Of a stretch of 7,544 bases of DNA, positions 1-5,293 are shown one piece after another. The stretch lies in NCBI GenBank assembly GCA_023954795.1, contig JAGSHA010000147.1:1-7544 (forward strand), read 5' to 3'. The notes under the pieces are model-generated. The model did not search any database. It saw nothing but the letters and a program-made list of their open reading frames with translations, and was not told where the DNA came from. Position numbers and translations under genes: made by a program. This stretch comes from Oceanospirillaceae bacterium. GTDB taxonomy: Bacteria > Pseudomonadota > Gammaproteobacteria > Pseudomonadales > Balneatricaceae. Within the stretch, counting starts at the first letter, position 1. Every line of letters begins with the position of its first letter.

Positions 1-245
1 AGCGTGAGCTTGAAGTGAGGTTCGAGCAGGTTACAGCAGCGACTGGCTGCACCATGGCGCGTTTCTATCAGTCCTTGCTGTTCCAGCCGAGTAAACGCCT
101 CACGTACAGTCGAACGGGAAACCTGCTGATCTGCCGCTAACTGACGCTGCGAAACCATCTTTTCCCCGGGCACAATCTGCCCGAACAGGATTTTATCGCG
201 CAACTGCTGCACGATTGTCTGGCTGAGTCGCTGTTCGTCGGACAC
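1..245 (-). CDS. GntR-family (FadR-type) transcriptional regulator, N-terminal part, probable lactate-operon regulator
   Basis: The 81 complete codons visible read as a GntR winged helix-turn-helix. An N-terminal helix (about residues 5-22) is followed by the turn VPGEKMVSQRQLA, the recognition region VSRSTVREAFTRLEQQGLIE (about 42-61), and a wing beginning RHGAAS. The start is GTG at 245-243, preceded by GCGGAG at a normal spacing. The in-frame sequence upstream gives no better start. The rest of the protein, where an FCD ligand-binding domain is expected, lies beyond the window, so its subfamily cannot be confirmed. Divergent position next to lutABC and a FadR-type palindrome between them suggest an LldR/LutR-like role as a lactate-responsive regulator. 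The family and DNA-binding domain are clear; the ligand is inferred from context. Confidence 0.88.
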   Translation of the reverse strand, partial: MSDEQRLSQTIVQQLRDKILFGQIVPGEKMVSQRQLAADQQVSRSTVREAFTRLEQQGLIETRHGAASRCCNLLEPHFKLT

Positions 246-288
246 TGTTTTCTCCGCTTAAGGCCGCGCTTTAGGTTTCCCCTGATTT

Positions 289-316
289 TTGGTCAGACCA
301 GTTACTAGTGTAGCAT
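289..316 (+). promoter_or_regulatory. Candidate sigma70 promoter for lutABC
   Basis: TTGGTC at 289-294 (-35-like) and TAGCAT at 311-316 (-10-like) are separated by 16 bases. Transcription would start near 323 and leave a leader of about 90 bases before lutA. The -10 matches four of six consensus bases, so this is a moderate prediction. It is strengthened by the operator palindrome lying directly on the -35 element. Confidence 0.35.
290..300. promoter_or_regulatory. Putative GntR/FadR-family operator, TGGTCAGACCA
   Basis: A perfect 11-bp inverted repeat, TGGTC-A-GACCA, fits the TGGT-N3-ACCA pattern known for FadR/LldR-type GntR regulators. It lies between the regulator gene and lutA and overlaps a candidate -35 element for lutA, which suits repression released by the inducer. 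It is the only copy of this palindrome I see in the divergent region. That the neighbouring regulator binds here is inferred. Confidence 0.6.
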
Positions 317-412
317 TTCTTTTATCTTCGCCCTCACCTATCTTTCAGTCATTACAACGAATAATAAATGGGCCAGACATGAGCATCGGCCCGCAATGAC
401 AAGGTGATCCGA

Positions 413-1210
413 ATGCCTCATGCTGAACGCCAACCCCGCGTCGGTCTGTTTGTAACCTGTCTGGCCGACATGTTCAGACCTACTGTTGCTTTTGCCACGG
501 TCCGCCTGCTTGAGCAAGCAGGTTGTATCGTTGAAGTACCAGAAAAACAAACCTGCTGCGGTCAACCCGCTTTTAACTCCGGCGACCGCAACACCACCCG
601 AGATATAGCAAAAATGACCATCGAAGCCTTCGATGGCTACGAATACGTGGTGGGACCGTCCGGCTCATGCATCGGCATGCTGCACTATTATGTTGATCTG
701 TTTGATGAAGGCGATCCGTGGAAACAGCGCGCAGAGGATCTTAAATCTCGCGCCTTTGAGATTACGTCCTTCCTTGTGGATAAAGTGGACTTCGATCAGA
801 TCAGCGCACAGTTCGACGGTACGATCACCTATCACGATTCTTGCTCTGGACTCCGCCAACTGGGCGTCAAACAGCAACCACGTAAACTGCTGTCTAAGGT
901 CGATAACCTTGAACTGACCGAGATGGAAGAAGCTGAAACCTGTTGCGGTTTCGGCGGCACGTTCTGCGTGAAATACCCGGATATCTCCAATCGCATGGTT
1001 TCCAACAAGACTGAATTCATCTCCGAATCCGGTGCTGATACTTTGGTCGGCGGCGATCTGGGCTGCCTGCTGAATATGGCGGGTAAGCTGAAGCGAGAAG
1101 GGAAAACAGTTGAAGCCCGCCATGTGGTGGAAATTCTGGCCGGCATGCTGGATCAGCCTGCTATCGGTGAAGCTGACGCGGATAAATACGCGCTGGCACA
1201 AAAAGTCTGA
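413..1210 (+). CDS. lutA: L-lactate utilisation protein LutA (LldE), CCG-domain subunit
   Basis: Cytoplasmic CCG-domain subunit of the LutABC complex, which oxidises L-lactate to pyruvate. The protein has two cysteine-rich CCG (DUF224) domains. The first runs from FVTCLADMF (C16) to CCGQPAFNSG (C48, C49). The second runs from YHDSC (C144) to CCGFGGTF (C177, C178) and GDLGCLLN (C218). Such domains bind an iron-sulfur cluster and resemble the heterodisulfide reductase and glycolate oxidase GlcF modules. I chose ATG 413, giving 265 residues, because AAGGTG at 401-406 is well spaced for it; a GTG at 404 would sit inside that ribosome site. The known B. subtilis and E. coli homologues are about 240 residues, so this one has a short N-terminal lead and a C-terminal tail of about 20 residues. 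It is the first gene of a tight operon; lutB follows after 14 bases. Confidence 0.95.
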   Translation: MPHAERQPRVGLFVTCLADMFRPTVAFATVRLLEQAGCIVEVPEKQTCCGQPAFNSGDRNTTRDIAKMTIEAFDGYEYVVGPSGSCIGMLHYYVDLFDEGDPWKQRAEDLKSRAFEITSFLVDKVDFDQISAQFDGTITYHDSCSGLRQLGVKQQPRKLLSKVDNLELTEMEEAETCCGFGGTFCVKYPDISNRMVSNKTEFISESGADTLVGGDLGCLLNMAGKLKREGKTVEARHVVEILAGMLDQPAIGEADADKYALAQKV

Positions 1211-1224
1211 GCGGGGAAAACAGT

Positions 1225-2628
1225 ATGCAAATCAAGAGCCCTGAATTTAAAGAAAACGCCCGCATCGCGCTGAAGGATGTCAACCTGCAGAAAGCGTTGG
1301 GCAACCTGAAAGCAGGATTCCCGGTCAAGCGCGCCAACGCCGTTGAACGGATGCCGGAATTTGAAGATCTGCGCAATGAAGCCCGCGATCTGAAAAATCA
1401 CATTCTGGAAAATCTCGATGTTTACCTGGAGCAGTTTGAGTCCAAGGTCGTTGAGAACGGTGGTCACGTGCACTGGGCACGCACCTCTGATGATGCCTGT
1501 AAAACCATTCTCGATATTTGCCAGCAGGTCGGCGCCAAAACCGTCACTAAGGGTAAATCCATGGTGTCGGAAGAGGTTAATCTGAATGAATACTTGGAAA
1601 AGAACGGCGTACAGCCGATCGAAACCGATCTGGGTGAGTACATTCTACAGCTGCGCAATGATCATCCGAGCCATATCATCGCTCCAGCTATCCACCTGAA
1701 TCTGGAAGATGTATCTGAAGCCTTCCACGAACATCACCATCGTCCGAAGTCCGATGATCCGGCCGTACTGATGCAGGAAGCCCGCGAGATGCTGCGCAAG
1801 CAATTTGTGTCTGCAGATGTCGGTATCACCGGCGCCAACTTCTGTGTCGCGGAAACCGGCTCCACCATTATCGTAACCAACGAAGGTAACGGCGACCTGA
1901 CTCAGACCTTGCCGAAAACCCACATTGTGATCACCTCTATCGAGAAGGTGGTGCCGACACTGGAAGACATGACCTTGTTCCAGCGGTTATTGGCGCGCTC
2001 TGCCACAGGTCAGGAATTTACGGTGTATAACACCCTGTCGACCGGCCCACGTCGCGCGGAAGATCAGGATGGCCCTGAAAACTTTCACGTGGTTCTGGTG
2101 GATAACGGGCGCAGTGAGATGATCGGCTCCGAATTGCAGGACATGCTGCGCTGCATTCGCTGCTCTGCATGTATGAACCATTGTCCGGTTTATGGCGCAG
2201 TGGGTGGTCACAGCTATGGCTGGGTATACCCGGGCCCTATGGGCTCAGTACTAACGCCACAGATGATCGGTATCGAAAATGCCGGGCTGCTGCCCAACGC
2301 CTCTACCTTCTGCGGTAAGTGTGAGTCGGTATGCCCGGTGAAAATCCCGCTGCCGAAGCTGATGCGCCACTGGCGTGATAACGAATTCGAAAAACACCTG
2401 AGTCCGAAAGCGGTCCGCTGGGGCATCTCCGGCTGGGGATTCTTTGCTAAACGCCCGGCACTCTATCGCTGGGTATCCCGCAGCTCCGCCTGGTTTATGC
2501 GGACAATGGCTGGCAAAAAAGGCCGTATCAATAAGCTACCTCTGGCCGGTGGCTGGACCGACTGGCGTGACATGCCCGCCCCTGAAGGTAAAACCTTCAT
2601 GGATCAGTGGAAACAGGGTAAGCGATAA
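1225..2628 (+). CDS. lutB: L-lactate utilisation iron-sulfur protein LutB (LldF)
   Basis: Iron-sulfur electron-transfer subunit of the LutABC lactate oxidation complex, 467 residues, close to the usual 470-476. The N-terminal two thirds is a LUD (DUF162) domain, including the AETGSTIIVTNEGNGD segment. Next come ferredoxin-like cysteine motifs: CIRCSACMNHCP (C310, C313, C316, C320) and CGKCESVCP (C363, C366, C370), enough for two 4Fe-4S clusters with a further ligand from elsewhere. The C-terminus has the RWGISGWGFFAKRPALYRW region and ends in the WTDWRD-type tail typical of LutB. The start at 1225 is preceded by GGGGAA. There is no signal peptide or membrane segment. It lies 14 bases after lutA and 12 before lutC, so all three are probably one transcript. 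Confidence 0.97.
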   Translation: MQIKSPEFKENARIALKDVNLQKALGNLKAGFPVKRANAVERMPEFEDLRNEARDLKNHILENLDVYLEQFESKVVENGGHVHWARTSDDACKTILDICQQVGAKTVTKGKSMVSEEVNLNEYLEKNGVQPIETDLGEYILQLRNDHPSHIIAPAIHLNLEDVSEAFHEHHHRPKSDDPAVLMQEAREMLRKQFVSADVGITGANFCVAETGSTIIVTNEGNGDLTQTLPKTHIVITSIEKVVPTLEDMTLFQRLLARSATGQEFTVYNTLSTGPRRAEDQDGPENFHVVLVDNGRSEMIGSELQDMLRCIRCSACMNHCPVYGAVGGHSYGWVYPGPMGSVLTPQMIGIENAGLLPNASTFCGKCESVCPVKIPLPKLMRHWRDNEFEKHLSPKAVRWGISGWGFFAKRPALYRWVSRSSAWFMRTMAGKKGRINKLPLAGGWTDWRDMPAPEGKTFMDQWKQGKR

Positions 2629-2640
2629 CAGGAGCGAACG

Positions 2641-3306
2641 ATGAGCAAAGCAGAGATTTTTGGCAATATCCGTCGCGGCCTGGGTCGCGGTGAACCGACA
2701 GCCCAGCAGCGTGCTGCGGCTGAAAACCGTATCGCCGCCAAGGCGAACAACCTGATTCCTAAGCGCGCACAGCTACCACAACCTGAACAGGTACAGCTGT
2801 TTAAAGAGATGGCGATTGAAGCCGCCGCAGAACTGATAGAGCTGAACAGCACGTCAGAAGTCCCGATGGCGGTGAGCGAATGGCTACATAAGGAAAACGT
2901 TCAGGAGCTGGTGACGGCCAGCAGTCCGGAACTGAAGGGCATGGATTGGTCTGCGCTCGGAGAGATCGCGCTGACCGAACGCGTGGCACAGGCTGGCGAC
3001 ATGGCCAGTATTACCAGCAGCTTTGCCGGGATTGCTGAAACCGGCACCTTGATGCTTCATTCCAGCGCAGACAGCCCAACCACACTGAACTTCCTGCCGG
3101 ATGTGCACATGGTGGTGCTGCATGCCTCCACCATCGTGGGGCCTTATGAAGATGCGTGGAAACAGCTGCGTCTGGCACATAAGGGGGTGATGCCCCGCAC
3201 CGTGAATATGATTACGGGTCCGTCTCGCAGCGCCGACATCGAGCAGAAACTGCAGATGGGTGCTCATGGGCCACGTACGCTTGTGATTTTACTGATCAAC
3301 GACTGA
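2641..3306 (+). CDS. lutC: L-lactate utilisation protein LutC (LldG), LUD-domain subunit
   Basis: Third subunit of the LutABC complex, 221 residues, slightly shorter than the roughly 230 of characterised homologues. It is a stand-alone LUD (DUF162) protein. A helical N-terminal part begins MSKAEIFGNIRRGLGRGE. It is followed by the family core GIAETGTLML (about 134-143), the LPDVHMVVL strand, and the conserved C-terminal TGPSRSADIEQKLQMGAHGP segment. It carries no cysteine cluster motif, as is normal for LutC, and its exact catalytic role in the family is not settled. AGGAG at 2630-2634 sits seven bases before the ATG, and the gene begins 12 bases after the lutB stop. A terminator follows about 60 bases downstream, so lutC is the last gene of the operon. 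Confidence 0.95.
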   Translation: MSKAEIFGNIRRGLGRGEPTAQQRAAAENRIAAKANNLIPKRAQLPQPEQVQLFKEMAIEAAAELIELNSTSEVPMAVSEWLHKENVQELVTASSPELKGMDWSALGEIALTERVAQAGDMASITSSFAGIAETGTLMLHSSADSPTTLNFLPDVHMVVLHASTIVGPYEDAWKQLRLAHKGVMPRTVNMITGPSRSADIEQKLQMGAHGPRTLVILLIND

Positions 3307-3366
3307 CAGTCACTGATCCCTGCACACAAGCGCAGTACAGAGTAACAACCTCGCTCCAACCTCTTT

Positions 3367-3389
3367 AGCCACCCTCGGGTGGCTTTTTT
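3367..3389 (+). terminator. Intrinsic terminator of lutABC
   Basis: AGCCACC and GGTGGCT form a perfect 7-bp stem around a CTCG loop and run directly into a T tract. It lies about 60 bases after lutC and before the convergent CBS gene. On the minus strand the hairpin is not followed by a T run, so it should act mainly on plus-strand transcription. Confidence 0.88.
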
Positions 3390-3421
3390 ATGACTGAAGC
3401 AAGGCTATTTCTTGTCCAGAA

Positions 3422-3895
3422 CTATTGAGTCAGCAGCCCCACCATATCCAGTGATGTGATCATCCCCACCGGACGCTTGTCCTCAACCACCAGAATACGA
3501 TGGATTTTGTATTTCGACATCAAGCCAGCCACAACCTTAATCTCATCATCAGGAGATACTGAGATCACATCATCCGTCATAATATCGGCTACTGTACAAC
3601 GACTCAGCCGCTCTACCAGATCACCAGCATCCGTTTCGGAACCCACAATCAGGTTTGTCATCGTCCCGTTGCTATGCCAGTAGTAACTGGTCTCACCCGC
3701 CTCAGTTTTTAAGTTACTGGAAAAACGACGACCAATATCCGTGCTGGTCACAATCCCGATTAATTCACCATTGCTTACCACCGGAGCACCGCTGATTTTA
3801 CGACTGGATAGCGCTTTATCCATATCGATAAGAGACATCTCGGGGCTAACCGTAAACAGCTCCCGACTCATAATATCTTGTGCGTGCGTGGTCAT
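3422..3895 (-). CDS. Stand-alone two-CBS-domain protein, probably adenosyl-ligand sensing
   Basis: A 157-residue cytoplasmic protein made almost only of a tandem pair of CBS domains (a Bateman module). CBS1 spans about residues 5-60 and CBS2 about 98-157. Each ends with the ribose/phosphate-binding signature (T/S)-x-x-D: TSTD at 50-53 and TSLD at 147-150. The pre-motif strands KISGAPVVS and KIHRILVVE are also typical. Such modules commonly bind AMP, ATP, SAM or NAD-type ligands; which one cannot be told from sequence. A roughly 40-residue linker with YYWHSNG separates the domains. There is no enzyme or DNA-binding domain, so it probably regulates a partner. The ATG at 3895 has GGAG nine bases upstream. 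The gene converges on lutABC and is preceded by a perfect FNR/Anr box, suggesting expression under low oxygen. Confidence 0.9.
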   Translation of the reverse strand: MTTHAQDIMSRELFTVSPEMSLIDMDKALSSRKISGAPVVSNGELIGIVTSTDIGRRFSSNLKTEAGETSYYWHSNGTMTNLIVGSETDAGDLVERLSRCTVADIMTDDVISVSPDDEIKVVAGLMSKYKIHRILVVEDKRPVGMITSLDMVGLLTQ

Positions 3896-3917
3896 ATTCC
3901 AGCTCTCCAGACTAAGT

Positions 3918-3969
3918 AGAGCCTTTAAATAACCCTTTGAAAGACAAGGCGTCCTTGATAAATATCAAG
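3918..3969 (-). promoter_or_regulatory. Predicted class II FNR/Anr-dependent promoter of the CBS gene
   Basis: The activator box takes the place of a -35 element. Reading on the minus strand, TATTTAAA at 3931-3924 lies in the expected -10 region, and a start near 3920 would give a short leader containing the GGAG ribosome site. The -10 is a weak consensus match (three or four of six, depending on register), as is usual for activator-dependent promoters. The prediction rests mainly on the geometry of the box. Confidence 0.5.
3955..3968. promoter_or_regulatory. FNR/Anr-type binding site, TTGAT-AAAT-ATCAA
   Basis: All ten conserved positions of the FNR/Anr/CRP-superfamily consensus TTGAT-N4-ATCAA are present. 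The symmetry extends one base further on each side (CTTGATA-AA-TATCAAG). The centre, 3961.5, is 66 bases before the CBS start codon. A class II (-41.5) arrangement would put the transcript start near 3920, about 25 bases before that ATG, with the AT-rich TATTTAAA (3924-3931, read on the minus strand) in the -10 position. It is about 345 bases from the peroxidase start, too far for usual activation of that gene. Confidence 0.72.
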
Positions 3970-4174
3970 CATCCAAAGCGGTGCAAAAAGGCAGATCCCG
4001 CACCAAAAGAAAGCATCAAATCCTAAGAATTAAACCCATATATATCAAAGACAAAAAGCACCATTCATCACGCACGCCTCTTTTTGAATCACAAATAAAA
4101 ATAACTCCCCAATTCAGTGCGAAAGTTTTTTTACTACGCCGAGAGAAAGTTTCTACAAGCGATCGGATGGATAC

Positions 4175-4188
4175 CTGACAATAATCAA
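4175..4188. promoter_or_regulatory. Imperfect FNR/Anr-like site upstream of the peroxidase gene
   Basis: CTGAC-AATA-ATCAA matches eight of ten positions of TTGAT-N4-ATCAA, with one perfect half-site. Its centre is 4181.5. A -10-like CATAAC at 4213-4218 would give a transcript start near 4223-4225, about -41.5 to -43.5 from the box, as in class II promoters. FNR/Anr control of bacterial cytochrome c peroxidase genes is known in Pseudomonas and Paracoccus relatives. The left half-site is poor, so this is tentative. Confidence 0.35.
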
Positions 4189-4306
4189 TTAACCCTCCAC
4201 TTCTGCCATCCACATAACACTGTAATTAGTTATACACTGGTATTAACGTTAAATTTAGATTCTACTAATATAGCAAGTCTTGAAGTCGTCGCTGAGTGGT
4301 CACTTG

Positions 4307-5293
4307 ATGGTAAGTAAAGTGGTAGTAACGTTAAGGCTGTACCTGTGTATCTTGCTTCTGTGCTGGATCCCGAAACTGTATGCATTTGATTTAGTGCATG
4401 AGCCAATCTCTCCCATTCCTGCAGCCTCCAACCTCTCACCAGAGAAAATAGAGTTGGGCGAGTCTTTGTTTCACGATGTCCGTCTGTCTAAAGACAACAG
4501 TATTAGCTGCGCCAGCTGCCACAACCTTTCCAAGGGAGGCACGGATAACCAACCCGTCTCCCGCGGTGTCAATGATGCATTGGGGTCCGCGAATGCCCCT
4601 ACGGTGTACAACAGTGCGCTCAACTTTATGCAGTTCTGGGATGGACGGGCGTTCAATCTTCGTGAGCAAACCAACGGACCGGTACATAACCCGGTTGAGA
4701 TGAATAGCAACTGGCCCGAGATCACCCACAAACTCAGTCATGATCGTCCTCTCAGTGAACGCTTTGCACGTCTATATCCAGAAGGTCTCACTGCCGACAA
4801 TATCCAGGATGCCATTGCCACGTTCGAAGCGTCGCTGCTGACCAGTCATTCACCTTTCGATCGCTGGCTCAAAGGGGATGCTCAAGCATTATCCGAACAA
4901 CAGATTCAGGGATACCGGTTGTTCAAATCGTATGGTTGTATCAGCTGCCATCAAGGCGCCAACGTCGGGGGTAATATGTTTGCGTACCTGGGTGCGGTGA
5001 ATAATGTACAGAGCTACTTCCAGCAGCGCGGTACGCCAATCAACCCGCCAGATTACGGTCGTTATAACGTGACCGGAGAACTTGAAGATAAATACCTGTT
5101 CAAAGTGCCCAGCTTGCGACTGGCCGTCAAAACAGCCCCTTATTTTCACGATGGCTCAGTCTCCACGCTACAAGAGGCTATCCGGCTCATGGCCCGCTAC
5201 CAACTCGGTCGGGAAATTCCGGATAATCACACAGAAGCCATCATCATCTTCCTGCATTCCCTCGTAGGAGAACACCCAAGGCTGACACCATGA
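4307..5293 (+). CDS. Periplasmic di-haem cytochrome c peroxidase (CcpA/MauG superfamily)
   Basis: A 328-residue exported di-haem protein expected to reduce hydrogen peroxide to water using electrons from small c-type cytochromes. A signal peptide (hydrophobic core about residues 10-21) ends at LYA before FDLVHEP. Two haem c motifs are present: CASCH (C68, C71, H72) and CISCH (C211, C214, H215). Other family positions are W111 in FWDGRA between the haems, and Q121 and E131 at the 10-residue spacing of the active-site Gln and Glu of Pseudomonas CcpA. TAPYFHDGS follows, then M295 where the distal Met of the high-potential haem is expected. The loop after the first haem contains no histidine, unlike classical CcpA. 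I chose ATG 4307, with weak GAGTGG upstream, because it gives a proper signal peptide; a TTG at 4280 would add nine residues before it. It overlaps the next gene by ATGA. MauG-like cofactor maturation is less likely because of the Met. Confidence 0.93.
   Translation: MVSKVVVTLRLYLCILLLCWIPKLYAFDLVHEPISPIPAASNLSPEKIELGESLFHDVRLSKDNSISCASCHNLSKGGTDNQPVSRGVNDALGSANAPTVYNSALNFMQFWDGRAFNLREQTNGPVHNPVEMNSNWPEITHKLSHDRPLSERFARLYPEGLTADNIQDAIATFEASLLTSHSPFDRWLKGDAQALSEQQIQGYRLFKSYGCISCHQGANVGGNMFAYLGAVNNVQSYFQQRGTPINPPDYGRYNVTGELEDKYLFKVPSLRLAVKTAPYFHDGSVSTLQEAIRLMARYQLGREIPDNHTEAIIIFLHSLVGEHPRLTP

Larger units (their letters stand above)
3896..4306. other. AT-rich intergenic region between the CBS gene and the peroxidase gene
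   Basis: This 411-base divergent gap is clearly more AT-rich than the flanking genes. It holds the perfect FNR/Anr box near the CBS gene and an imperfect second one at 4175-4188. The short octamer GAAAGTTT occurs at 4121-4128 and 4145-4152, and TAACGTTAA occurs at 4244-4252 and again at 4326-4334 inside the peroxidase gene. The open frames here lack convincing ribosome sites and recognisable protein sequence, so I call none of them a gene. No terminator hairpin or RNA gene is evident. Confidence 0.6.

Noticed and set aside
370..392. GGGCC...GGCCC inverted repeat in the lutA leader
   Set aside because: Five-base stem with a 13-base loop and no T tract; too weak to call a leader structure or attenuator.
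404..412. GTG start at 404 for LutA, adding three residues
   Set aside because: The GTG lies within AAGGTG, which serves better as the ribosome site for ATG 413.
665..1201. Long antisense frames opposite lutA, lutB and lutC (for example 665-1201, 1645-1923, 2884-3267)
   Set aside because: They are mirror frames of strongly supported LutABC coding sequence and have no domain of their own.
4035..4048. CCCATATATATCAA as a third FNR-like box
   Set aside because: Only one half-site (ATCAA) is good; the left half does not match.
4280..4306. TTG start at 4280 for the peroxidase
   Set aside because: It is a rare start codon and would put polar residues before an already complete signal peptide; ATG 4307 fits better.
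3981..4317. Small open frames in the AT-rich gap (3981-4178, 4117-4317 plus; 4016-4213 minus)
   Set aside because: Low-complexity or basic translations, no convincing ribosome sites, no recognisable domains, and they overlap the candidate regulatory sites.
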